Shown in pieces: positions 8,131-16,079 of a stretch of DNA of 64,000 nucleotides (position 1 is its first letter; each line of letters opens with the position of its first letter). The notes beneath the pieces were generated by a model that was not told where the DNA came from, ran no database searches, and was given only the letters and a program-made list of their open reading frames with translations. The translations under genes and the position numbers were made by a program. This stretch comes from Chryseotalea sp. WA131a (lineage in GTDB: Bacteria > Bacteroidota > Bacteroidia > Cytophagales > Cyclobacteriaceae), in NCBI GenBank assembly GCA_025370075.1, contig CP073016.1:2294001-2358000 (forward strand), given 5' to 3'.

Positions 8131-8778
8131 CTATTCTAAATTCCACTTGGAGGCTAATGCTATCAATTGTTCTTTGCAATCAATATTGAATTTTGAATAT
8201 AATCTCTTTCTCATATCATCAACTGTTCTTGGGCTTTTGTATATCTTAGATGCAATCTCACCACTGGATAGTCCTTTGACAATCATTTTAATCAGTTCTT
8301 TTTCTTGTTCATTATCAAGAAGGTGAACGTTATTTGACTCCTTTACTTTGTAGGCAAGGTAGCGTTGGATTATTTCTGTTGCCATATCTGTCATATAAGA
8401 ACCAGAAGTATAGACTGTGCGAATAGCCTTAATCAGTTCATTTGGGTGATCATCTTTACCAATAAAACTTTTTACCCCAATGATATACATTTGAACAATG
8501 TTAGATTCATAATCGTATTGCGAAAATGTAATGATCTTTATTTGCGGATAGTTTTCCAATACCTTCTTTGATGCCTCAATGCCGTCCATCTTAGGCATTC
8601 TAATGTCCATGAGGATTATCTCTGGCTGCTCTACGTTGATTCCCAATTGTTCAAGTAAATGCAACCCATTATCTGCCTCTAGCATGATTTCAAAATCATG
8701 TTCGATTTTAAAGAGAAGTTTTAATGACCTTCGGAATTGCTTGTTGTCATCAACAAGTCCAATTTTTATTTTGCTCAT
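8131..8778 (-). CDS. NarL/FixJ-type response regulator
   Basis: A 215-aa regulator. The receiver domain has the acidic pair in GLVDDN, the phospho-acceptor Asp near residue 58 in ILMDIRMPKMDG, and the conserved Lys in FIGKDDHP. The C-terminal LuxR-type helix-turn-helix is seen in LIKMIVKGLSSGEIASKIYKSPRTVDDMRKRLYSKFN. No histidine kinase lies beside it in the window. It is the first gene of the RiPP strand and ends 162 bp before the precursor start, with a palindrome between them, so it probably controls the cluster. Confidence 0.85.
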   Translation of the reverse strand: MSKIKIGLVDDNKQFRRSLKLLFKIEHDFEIMLEADNGLHLLEQLGINVEQPEIILMDIRMPKMDGIEASKKVLENYPQIKIITFSQYDYESNIVQMYIIGVKSFIGKDDHPNELIKAIRTVYTSGSYMTDMATEIIQRYLAYKVKESNNVHLLDNEQEKELIKMIVKGLSSGEIASKIYKSPRTVDDMRKRLYSKFNIDCKEQLIALASKWNLE

Positions 8779-8809
8779 ATCTGTCTAATGAAACTTTAGC
8801 GGGTGGAAG

Positions 8810-8877
8810 AAGCAAGTGTGTGGGAGTAGCCTGAGCGTTGGCATTGCGCAGTTGCAGCTACTGCCACACTCTTGCTT
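8810..8877. repeat. 21-bp inverted repeat with 26-nt loop
   Basis: Arms at 8810-8830 and 8857-8877 match at 19 of 21 positions as an inverted repeat. The loop (8831-8856) can itself pair through CTGAGCG/CGCAG-like segments. The stretch 8779-9000 holds no gene. The structure could be a terminus of a mobile element or a recombination hairpin. There is no adjacent T run, so it is not a standard terminator. Confidence 0.6.
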
Positions 8878-9000
8878 GGTGCGGTTGGGGGAATGTTTAT
8901 GGTTGCCGTGCGGTGGGCAACATAATGTGTCGTGGTGGTCATAAGTACAAAAGTGTTGTCATGGTAAATATAGTCGGGTTAGTCCAAGGGCATTGGCGCT

Positions 9001-9358
9001 AACGGCCAAGTTTGTGACGGCTGCGGTTTTCGGAGCGCGTCCCTGTCGCACGTGGCCGAGCTAAATTAAGAAAAACAAACCGAATAACCGCACCGCACCC
9101 GCAGCTGGCATAAACTTTTTGTTATGCGAACAGCCCCAGAAACTGTTCAGGGGACGAAAAACCGTCCAACGTGGCGGGTGCGCCTACGTCCCTGTCCCGG
9201 AGCGGTGAAGCGTGGCGCGGTGAAGAAATTGTCGACCGCGTCACCGTCCCCACGCAATGGTGAACCAATTTGAAAAGCTGCAAAACCAATAAGCAAAGGC
9301 GCAGGATGAATTTTGTTTTGCGGTCTCAAGATCCTGCGCGTTCGCGGGGCTTGCGCAT
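9001..9358. repeat. 358-bp tandem repeat, copy 1, with attC-like arms
   Basis: First of two head-to-tail copies of a GC-rich unit, clearly richer in G and C than the flanks. At its start, AACGGCCAAGTTTGTGACGG followed by CTGCGG forms an imperfect inverted repeat with 9099-9127 (CCGCAGCTGGCATAAA, then CTTTTTGTTATGC), with inner pairing between CGGTTTTCGG and CCGAATAACCG. The spacing of about 130 bp and the TAAC/GTTA ends resemble integron attC sites, although the boxes do not strictly match the attC consensus. A 49-codon basic ORF (9124-9273) begins inside the GTTATGCG box. Confidence 0.75.
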
Positions 9359-9716
9359 AACGGCTAAGTTTGTGACGGCTGCGGTCTTCGGAGCGCGTCT
9401 CTGTCGCACGTGGCCGAGCTAAATTAAGAAAAACAAACCGAATAACCGCAACGACCCCGCAGCTGGCATAAACTTTTTGTTATGCGAACAGCCCCAGAAA
9501 CTTTTCAGGGGCCGAAAAACCGTCCAACGTGGCGGGTGCGCCTACGTCCCTGTCCCGGAGCGGTGAAGCGTGGCGCAGTGAAGAAATTGTCGACCGCGTC
9601 ACCGTCCCCACGCAATGCTGAACCAATTTGAAAAGCTGCAAAACAAATAAGCAAAGGCGCGGGATGAATTTCATTTTGCGGTTTCAAAATCCTGTGCGTT
9701 CGCGGGGCTTGCGTAT
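9359..9716. repeat. 358-bp tandem repeat, copy 2, with attC-like arms
   Basis: Second copy of the unit, exactly 358 bp after the first, with scattered single-base differences and no indels that I can see. The left arm begins GCATAACGGCTAAG (from 9355) and the right arm is at 9457-9485. The copy ends at a third TAAC box (GTATAAC, 9713-9719), as if three recombination sites bound two units. The 49-codon ORF is kept here at 9482-9631 with mostly amino-acid-changing differences, so it is probably not a conserved protein. The recombinase gene lies 157 bp away. Confidence 0.75.
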
Positions 9717-9724
9717 AACATCAG

Positions 9725-9792
9725 TATATCCGCAACTCGTTGCGGATATACCGCCAAATATAAGGAATACCCGCAATAGAGTTGCGGGTATT
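9725..9792. repeat. Pair of related hairpins beside the repeat array
   Basis: The first hairpin has 12-bp arms TATATCCGCAAC and GTTGCGGATATA (9725-9736, 9739-9750) around 2 nt. The second has 11-bp arms AATACCCGCAA and TTGCGGGTATT (9766-9776, 9782-9792) around TAGAG. Both share a CCGCAA/TTGCGG core. They lie between the repeat array and the 3' end of the recombinase gene, so they may be recombinase sites, a REP-like element, or a terminator for the recombinase. Confidence 0.65.
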
Positions 9793-9873
9793 TCACTTAT
9801 AGCTTCGGGGACTGATCATACTATCTATACTCACTTTTGCCTGTTTTTATGCTTCAAAAGTGCAATTCTCTTG

Positions 9874-11316
9874 CTAAAATTCCAAGCCATCCAATGGGCT
9901 TTTAATCCCGCTCAAGGCTCTGCTTGTCACATGCGTATACACTTCTGTGGTTTTACTGCTGCTATGACCCAGCAGTGTTTGAATATAACGCAAATCGGTA
10001 CCGTTTTCCAGCAAATGTGTGGCAAAGCTATGGCGCAATGTGTGCACCGTAGCGGGTTTGCCAACACCCGCTTTCTCTAATGCTTCTTTTACCACCGCCT
10101 GCATACTCCGCTCACTATAGGGGCCTCCATCTAGCCCTTCAAAAAGATATTCTTTTGGTTGATACGCCTTGTAATATTCACGAAGCAGCGGCAGCATCTT
10201 TTCCGATAATAGCGAATACCGATCTTTTTTTCCCTTTGCCGCAGCAATCTTTATCTGCATGCGTTTACTGTCAAGGTCGGTCACGCGCAGGTTAAGCAAC
10301 TCACTAATTCGCAGCCCCGCAGAGTAACACATCATAATAAGTAGCTTATGCTTTAAGTTTACGGTCGCCTTTATCATGGCCTGAATCTCCTCTACGGACA
10401 GCACCGAAGGCAACTTTTGCTCTTTAAGGGGCCGTTCCAATTGATAGAATTTCCTCACACCACCAGCCACTTTTTCATAGTAAAATTTAATGGCATTAAT
10501 TGCCTGGTTTTGATAACTGATTGAAATCCCTCGTTCTTTTACCAAATACCGAATGTAGGCCACGATCTCCGGCTCAGTAATGTCATCAATTGCCTTGTTA
10601 GGATAGTAGTTGATAAACTCTGCAAACAACTGCCGATAAGTCTTAATCGTATTTGCTGAATAACGCATGGTTTCAAGCTTCTCAATCATCGCATCCGGGC
10701 AATTTCGATAATTACTTATTGTATAAGCAGGGATTCGTGGTTTCACTCTTTTTCGATCGATCTCATTTTCCCAAACCAACGAAAGGTTTTGGGTCGTGCA
10801 AAAATCCTGCAAGGCTTTCTTTTGTTTTTCGTCCATGGCCACGCCCCACCATTTGTTGGCTTTATAAAAAGTGAAATAGGGAAACGTCTTAATGATCGAA
10901 ATCAGCAAAGGATTATAAGCCGCAATAATGTAATACCGCCCAGGCCGATATTGCTTGGCGAAGATCGTTTCCTTTGCGTCAACTTTTTTTTCCTCTCGTT
11001 CCGTTTTTTGCTTGGTAAACCGTTTGTCAGAACGCTGGTCTTCCAATGCGCTCAAATTTGGAAAAGCTTCTTTGATTTTTTGATAGACCGAGTTGATTGC
11101 ATCAAAATGCCAAGCCTTTTCGGTTTGGCTCCAGCGGCAAGGCGCAATGCTTCTTAGCTTTTGTGTAATCTCTCTTTCGTTGGGTGTTTGAACAAACAAA
11201 CGCTTTTCACCCCGATGGACTTTTGAATAATAGTAGATCATAGCCAAACGATCAAAAATAGATGCGGATAAAAATAATAAAATTTTGCGAACGAAGTGAA
11301 GCAATCCCCCACTCAA
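9874..11316 (-). CDS. Tyrosine recombinase/integrase with unusual N-terminal region
   Basis: A 480-aa XerC/phage-type recombinase. The catalytic set is complete: Arg335 (AGLRISELL), Lys near 364 (KGKKDRY), His425/Arg428 (HTLRHSF), His451 (LLGHSS) and the nucleophile Tyr460 (TEVYTHV). A SAM-like core-binding domain spans about 205-290. The first 200 residues hold two similar Trp-rich units (RWSQTEKAWHF and YKANKWWGVAMDEKQ) and are not a standard arm domain. The real start may be Met26 (11241). It lacks the extra insert of integron integrases before the HxxR box. Its 3' end faces the 358-bp repeats, which may be its substrates. Confidence 0.85.
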   Translation of the reverse strand: MSGGLLHFVRKILLFLSASIFDRLAMIYYYSKVHRGEKRLFVQTPNEREITQKLRSIAPCRWSQTEKAWHFDAINSVYQKIKEAFPNLSALEDQRSDKRFTKQKTEREEKKVDAKETIFAKQYRPGRYYIIAAYNPLLISIIKTFPYFTFYKANKWWGVAMDEKQKKALQDFCTTQNLSLVWENEIDRKRVKPRIPAYTISNYRNCPDAMIEKLETMRYSANTIKTYRQLFAEFINYYPNKAIDDITEPEIVAYIRYLVKERGISISYQNQAINAIKFYYEKVAGGVRKFYQLERPLKEQKLPSVLSVEEIQAMIKATVNLKHKLLIMMCYSAGLRISELLNLRVTDLDSKRMQIKIAAAKGKKDRYSLLSEKMLPLLREYYKAYQPKEYLFEGLDGGPYSERSMQAVVKEALEKAGVGKPATVHTLRHSFATHLLENGTDLRYIQTLLGHSSSKTTEVYTHVTSRALSGIKSPLDGLEF

Positions 11317-11395
11317 ACTCTAAAATTGAAGATTGCCTCGGTAGTCAACCCTTGCAATGATGTATTCTCTAACCAACGTAGTACACAGTACAATT

Positions 11396-11585
11396 CTAAT
11401 TACTCACACTCACTCGCTTCAACACCTCCACCAGTTGTCCTTTTTCTTTAGCATAAATGCTGTGGTCGTACATGGCTTCGCAGTTCACGCCTGGCAAATA
11501 AAAGGTGTGCCAGCATAGCTAGCGGTAAGCACCACCGAGAAGGTGCGCTGGCCATAGTTGCTCAACGAAAAATAGGTGTATACAC
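11396..11585 (-). pseudogene. Remnant of an alpha-2-macroglobulin-like protein (C-terminal end)
   Basis: This lies in a 353-bp stretch without an intact ORF. The minus strand reads YFSLSNYGQRTFSVVLTASYAG in one frame, then LPGVNCEAMYDHSIYAKEKG followed by QLVEVLKRVSVSN and a stop in another. This resembles the extreme C-terminus of bacterial alpha-2-macroglobulins, where a beta-strand domain ends in an AMYD/E-like motif. The frames are joined by a frameshift near 11500, and no upstream part of the gene is present. It is probably the stump of a gene cut by insertion of the neighbouring accessory DNA. Confidence 0.5.
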
Positions 11586-11669
11586 GTAAAGTAAGCGAAT
11601 TTAGAGAGATAGCGGAATAAAGGGAGCGTTAAATATTTTGAAGATTTTATTGCTTACATGCAACAGGTG

Positions 11670-12305
11670 TTAGAACTTCTTTTTTGAATGTAAAACAGAA
11701 TCATTGATTCTCTTTTTGATTTCAGTCAAGGGTAATTTTTTGCGCAGTTTGGGAGGGTCGATAGCAGGATCAATATCACCAAAATAGTTGATGGCTTTTA
11801 AGGGAATAAGCGGATTGAAGTTTGGGTATTTGATGGTATAAAACTCAATCATCTGACCCAATGAAAAGTGTTCTAACAAAAAATACACATCAATGAAATC
11901 TTTCAATCGTTTGCACGAATTGCTAATGGCATTCAGCTTCATGGCAGCAATGTCTTCTTTTGAGAGATAGGTAATTCCCTCTTCGGTAATTGGTGGATTG
12001 ACAAATGGATAACCGTGGCGGATGAAATCAACCTTTACCTTTTCGATAAATCCAATGATGGTGTTTTCAAAATTAAACTTAACATCAAATACAAAGGCAT
12101 TTGCAACAATGTGATTGACAATCTTTTCGTTTTGAAAATTATTTTGACTAAATAAACCGATGTCAATTGAATTCCGATGATCGAGTTGCAAGGCTAAGGC
12201 AGTGCCCCCTACCAAATAAAATTCTTTCAACTCGGGCAACTTTTGCAATTTTTGAATCAGTTCAAAAGTAGCAGGTTCAACAATGAATGGATCTTTATGC
12301 AGCAT
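11670..12305 (-). CDS. AbiEii-like nucleotidyltransferase toxin, variant active site
   Basis: A 211-aa protein of the AbiEii/AbiGii type (formerly DUF1814). The nucleotidyltransferase motif is FYLVGGTALALQLDHRNSIDIGLFS. The usual form ends SxDxDLF; here the second Asp is Gly (GGT codon), so one of the two metal-binding acids is missing. Downstream helices (YLSKEDIAAMKLNAISNSCKRLKDFIDVYFLL) match the family, including the DFIDVYFLL segment. It overlaps the upstream 87-aa gene by 11 bp, as in toxin-antitoxin pairs. The missing Asp may mean an inactive or altered toxin. Confidence 0.75.
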   Translation of the reverse strand: MLHKDPFIVEPATFELIQKLQKLPELKEFYLVGGTALALQLDHRNSIDIGLFSQNNFQNEKIVNHIVANAFVFDVKFNFENTIIGFIEKVKVDFIRHGYPFVNPPITEEGITYLSKEDIAAMKLNAISNSCKRLKDFIDVYFLLEHFSLGQMIEFYTIKYPNFNPLIPLKAINYFGDIDPAIDPPKLRKKLPLTEIKKRINDSVLHSKKKF

Positions 12306-12558
12306 GCAGGAAATCTGATTTCAAAAAGAATCTCGAAAAATCTTTACCGCGTTGATCCAATTGAGCACTCCAATCAATGGTGTCTAGTATTTTGGCCTCA
12401 CCATAATAGCTTACGATTTCCCGCCACTGTTCTAGATTTCCTAGTTGCAGAACCCGTTCAATGACAATTTTATAAGACTTATCATAATTGAAAGTCTTTA
12501 GGTCATATTCCCACAAAAAATTATCTGGTATATTGGGTTTTCGCTTGCGCATGATCAC
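12295..12558 (-). CDS. Putative antitoxin (DUF6922-like) paired with AbiEii-like toxin
   Basis: An 87-aa protein with the pattern NIPDNFLWEYDLKTFNYDKSYKIVIERVLQLGNLEQWREIVSYYG. It resembles small helical proteins that precede AbiEii-type toxins in Bacteroidota, where a WEYD motif and a segment like GNLEQWREIVSYYG are common. Its end overlaps the toxin start, so the two are translated together. It is probably the antitoxin or a DNA-binding regulator. The start may be Met1 or Met3. Confidence 0.65.
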   Translation of the reverse strand: MIMRKRKPNIPDNFLWEYDLKTFNYDKSYKIVIERVLQLGNLEQWREIVSYYGEAKILDTIDWSAQLDQRGKDFSRFFLKSDFLHAA

Positions 12559-12621
12559 ACCTTTTTCAGCCTATCAAATATACTAAAAAAGGTACTTTTT
12601 GCCTCGTATTTTAAGCATCTA

Positions 12622-15546
12622 TTATTCTACTTTTCTTGTAGCATTCACAGGAAAAGACCCAAACTGACCGACCGTTAGCGTGCCTGTAAACTGATCTTTA
12701 TTGATGACGCCCTTCATCACAATATTGGCGGTATTGCCACCAAAGTTTACCTCATACACCAACGTCAATTCATTTTGCTTATAGGTGATTTCTTTAATCG
12801 GCATCTCGCGAGTGGAGCGGTTGCTCATGATTGTGCCACTGTATTTATCGCTTTCCTTTTTTATTTTGAATGTGCCCATGCCGCCTTGCGGAGATTCTAC
12901 GGTGTAACTCCAAGTACCTGCTGCTTCGTAGGCAATGGTATCTGTTTTAGCTGGGGTGGCTACAGTTGCTGCTGGCTTGTTTTGAAAACCCCCTGCTGGA
13001 ATCTGTGGACGACCTCCTCCTCCACCGCCTTGTGGAGCACCACCTCCACCGCCTCCATCACCACCGCCTTCATCTTTCAAGTCATCGTTGTTGATTGATT
13101 TTTTGCGGCCTCGTGGTGCATCAAAACTCATTTTGCCAATGCGATAGCTGAAGGTGACTTTGAAGTTTAAGTTCGTAATCACGTTGGTAATGTTTTGAGA
13201 AAGGATGGGAGAATCTTGCGTGTTCTCGATCGTGATTCTTGGATAGAAAAAGTTCTCTGCCCCAAAGCCAACACTACCTTTCTTATTGGCAAATTCTTTG
13301 CGCAATGCCAAACTGTACACATAAAAACCTCCTTGAATACCTTGCAATTGCACTTGTCTTCCTCTATAAAAAGTAAAGAATTGAAAGCCCCAACCTTTGG
13401 TAAGATTGTAACTGCCAAATAAACGAGCATTGTACACCCAACCTGAGTTCTTGGCATTATAAACGGGGTTAGGTACATTATTGCTCAATACTGCATAATA
13501 GGTATCGATGCCTCCATTCAATGAAAGCTTACCAGCATTTACGTTTGCAAATATGCTTGCACCATACGCATCTTCATTACCAATGTTTTGGTACGTTGTT
13601 TGAATACCTCCTTTTACTCCAGGAATACTATCTCTTACGCTTTGAATAGCTCCAATGGTGTTTCTCATGAATGTTGAAATATTTAAAGATGTACCTTTTA
13701 TGAAAGTATTGTAACCCAATTCGTAATTGTTGGTGTATTCCGGATTTAGAAGCGGGTTACCAAAACTAATGTTAAGTGGGTTGCCTTGCTGAATATTCGG
13801 ATTGAGGAATTGAATTGAAGGACGTTGGATTCTACGATTGTAAGCGAGTTTCAATGCACTTCCATTTTTAAACCTTTTAGAGACATTCATGCTTGGAACT
13901 AGTACTCCATAGTCTGGGATGGGAAGGTTTTTATTATCTAGTGTACTGGCGTTAATAGTGGTATGCTCGTAACGTGCTCCCGCTTTAACGCTGAACGTTT
14001 TTGCGATTTGGGTTGTAAAGGAACTGTAACCCCCCGTTATATATTGATCATAAAGTAGTGAGTTCGCTAACTGTAAATTAGCACTAGGTTGATAAACACC
14101 ATCTGAAGCAGCAAAAAAAGTCTTGAAGTCACTTCGTACTTCTCGATTGATTTGTTTGCCGCCAAATTCTAAAATCGAGTTCTTGCCAATCGGTGTTTGA
14201 TAGTCTATTTGCACAGTCATTTCCCTATTTTGGCTTTGGTTGTTGTTCTTTTGAAAAACGGGTATTGGTGGTGTCGGAGAATCAAGTCTTTCATTAACAA
14301 AATCGTTCGTCCGGTTATTGAAACTATACAAAGCCAACACACTAAACTCACGTTGAGGTTTTTCGAAGGTGCGGGTATAGGTAACGCTTGCATCAGTAGT
14401 ACCGCTATTGTCAACTGTATTCACGTTGGCTAACCGATTTAGATTTTGGTTTGTGGAGGTCGTTGTCAAGCCATCTTGCCAATTTAGGTTATTACGTACG
14501 CCATATTTAAGCGATACCGCAAGAGAATTTTTTTTGTCAATGTCATAGTCCCACCCCAATGTGTATTGCCCAAACGCGTTCACTAAGCGCGTATCGGCTT
14601 TTTGATTTGTTGTTGAAAGCAATGCTCCCCGCGTTTGATTAACTTGGTCAAACGCATAGGTTGATTGGTCATTATTAAAACTTCCAGGCTGGTTGTAGTT
14701 TGATCTCCCAAATCCACCCAACGAAAAACCCATTTTTGCCTTGCGGTAACTTCCACTCAAGCCAAGGTTCGATCCGCGTAAACCTGCGCTCGCATCCACA
14801 TTTAAAGACAACCCTTGTAAGTTGTTTTTCTTGGTGATGATATTGATGATACCGCCCGAGCCTTCGGCATCGTACTTGGCTGATGGTGAAGTAATCACCT
14901 CAACGGTTTTTATCTGATCTGCTGGAATTTGTTTCAACGCATCGGCCACACTGTTGGCGGCAATGGTAGAGGGTTTGTTGTTGATCAGCACACGTATATT
15001 TTGGCTACCGCGCATCGACACATTGCCATCCAAATCAACCGACAGCATTGGCACTCTGCGCAACACATCGGTGGCATCTCCTCCTTTGGCTGTTTGATCG
15101 TTCTCGGCATTGTAAATGGTGCGGTCTACTTTTTCTTCCACCAAATTTTTCTGCCCTTGCACCACCACTTCTTTCAACACCTTATCATCGGTATTGATCG
15201 AAACAGCTCCCAATTCAACATCTTTCTTTTTGTCGGTAATCTTTACAGGAATCCGTTTGGTGCCATATCCTATAAACGAGATCTCCACCACATAATTTCC
15301 TGTCGCCACTTTATTGATAGTAAACTTCCCTTTATCATCGGCCACCGCACCATTTACGGGCTTCTTGGTGGCTGGGTCAATCAAGGCAATGTTCGCAAAC
15401 TCTACGGGTTGTGCATTGGTGCTGTCTCGCACAATTCCTGTAATCTTTCCATTTCCGGTAGCGGGTGCTTGCCCAAAAAGCGCACTGCAAGTCACTAAAA
15501 AAATACCAGTTGTTAAAAAAATCTTCATTTTGTCTATAATTCTCAT
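12622..15546 (-). CDS. TonB-dependent outer-membrane receptor with extra C-terminal domain
   Basis: A 974-aa protein. After a signal peptide (the start may be Met7, 15528) come a carboxypeptidase-regulatory-like beta-sandwich (about 30-115, GKITGIVRDSTNAQPVEFANIALI), a plug domain (about 125-240, DATDVLRRVPMLSVDLDGNVSMRG) and a long beta-barrel. Barrel-like strands end near KVTFSYRIGKMSFDAPRG. Unusually a Gly-rich linker (GGGDGGGGGGAPQGGGGGGR) follows and then a domain of about 100 residues with an AGTWSYTVESPQGGMGTFKI start and a GSFPVNATR end, like lipocalin-like tails of some secreted hydrolases. It imports an unknown ligand. It is the last gene of the sigma/anti-sigma group. Confidence 0.85.
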   Translation of the reverse strand: MRIIDKMKIFLTTGIFLVTCSALFGQAPATGNGKITGIVRDSTNAQPVEFANIALIDPATKKPVNGAVADDKGKFTINKVATGNYVVEISFIGYGTKRIPVKITDKKKDVELGAVSINTDDKVLKEVVVQGQKNLVEEKVDRTIYNAENDQTAKGGDATDVLRRVPMLSVDLDGNVSMRGSQNIRVLINNKPSTIAANSVADALKQIPADQIKTVEVITSPSAKYDAEGSGGIINIITKKNNLQGLSLNVDASAGLRGSNLGLSGSYRKAKMGFSLGGFGRSNYNQPGSFNNDQSTYAFDQVNQTRGALLSTTNQKADTRLVNAFGQYTLGWDYDIDKKNSLAVSLKYGVRNNLNWQDGLTTTSTNQNLNRLANVNTVDNSGTTDASVTYTRTFEKPQREFSVLALYSFNNRTNDFVNERLDSPTPPIPVFQKNNNQSQNREMTVQIDYQTPIGKNSILEFGGKQINREVRSDFKTFFAASDGVYQPSANLQLANSLLYDQYITGGYSSFTTQIAKTFSVKAGARYEHTTINASTLDNKNLPIPDYGVLVPSMNVSKRFKNGSALKLAYNRRIQRPSIQFLNPNIQQGNPLNISFGNPLLNPEYTNNYELGYNTFIKGTSLNISTFMRNTIGAIQSVRDSIPGVKGGIQTTYQNIGNEDAYGASIFANVNAGKLSLNGGIDTYYAVLSNNVPNPVYNAKNSGWVYNARLFGSYNLTKGWGFQFFTFYRGRQVQLQGIQGGFYVYSLALRKEFANKKGSVGFGAENFFYPRITIENTQDSPILSQNITNVITNLNFKVTFSYRIGKMSFDAPRGRKKSINNDDLKDEGGGDGGGGGGAPQGGGGGGRPQIPAGGFQNKPAATVATPAKTDTIAYEAAGTWSYTVESPQGGMGTFKIKKESDKYSGTIMSNRSTREMPIKEITYKQNELTLVYEVNFGGNTANIVMKGVINKDQFTGTLTVGQFGSFPVNATRKVE

Positions 15547-15657
15547 TTTTCTACTTCTAATAACCTACAAGGATACGGGCGAATTACCCACTCGGTTTTA
15601 AATTTTACACAAGCGGGACTAGCGTGCCTAAAACAACAACGCAAAAAAAAAGTTACA

Positions 15658-16068
15658 TCAATGATGCCGGTGGCGCGGCTCCCGTAACGACCGCCCCATG
15701 GTTTTCGAATTAAAACTTTGGAGCTTTTGAAACTGATCATCTGAAACCAGCGGCTTTATTTTAGACTGCAATTCTAGCAGAAGTGCTTTGGTTTCTGCCT
15801 GCCGATATTCTTGTACGCTATCAATTTTGTGTACGTAGTTTTCTATGATGGGTTTAAGCTCTGTCTGCTGTTTTTCATTCGCGTCCATCACACGTAACAA
15901 TTTCATCACAAAGCCTTCTTTTTGCTTCACACGCTGCTCCGTGGTAGCACGTTCGCGATTGTGGTAATGCTTTCGGGCAAGCAGCCCGGTGGCCAACACG
16001 CCAATGGCAATGCCTAAAATAAAGGTGAGCGCGATGACGAAGATGCTCCTTTTTCTTTCCGGTGTCAT
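15658..16068 (-). CDS. Membrane-anchored CpxP/Spy-like periplasmic protein
   Basis: A 136-aa protein with an N-terminal membrane segment (IFVIALTFILGIAIGVLATGLLA) and a charged helical periplasmic part. The arrangement of about 100 residues with a pattern such as LLRVMDANEKQQTELKPIIENYVHKIDSVQEYRQAETKALLLELQSKIKPLVSDDQFQKL is like Spy/CpxP-type sensors, with the conserved lower half L.sdeQ..kl. It has a His-rich tail (RHRHH), which could bind metal. It sits 11 bp after the anti-sigma gene and 111 bp before the TonB receptor, so it probably belongs to the same envelope or metal response. Confidence 0.65.
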   Translation of the reverse strand: MTPERKRSIFVIALTFILGIAIGVLATGLLARKHYHNRERATTEQRVKQKEGFVMKLLRVMDANEKQQTELKPIIENYVHKIDSVQEYRQAETKALLLELQSKIKPLVSDDQFQKLQSFNSKTMGRSLREPRHRHH

Positions 16069-16079
16069 GGTATCTTGAT

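Noticed and set aside
9124..9273. 49-codon plus-strand ORF in each repeat copy, as a cassette gene
   Set aside because: The two copies differ mainly at amino-acid-changing sites and the product is Arg/Pro-rich without structure, so I keep it only as a remark on the repeat.
9147..9329. 60-64 aa minus-strand ORFs in both 358-bp repeats
   Set aside because: They exist because the repeats are GC-rich and lack stops; composition is low-complexity Arg/Gly/Pro, the starts are poor, and two frames are open at once in the second copy.
9874..11316. True integron integrase (IntI)
   Set aside because: The extra helix that marks IntI before the HTLRH box is not present, and the gene points its 3' end at the array.
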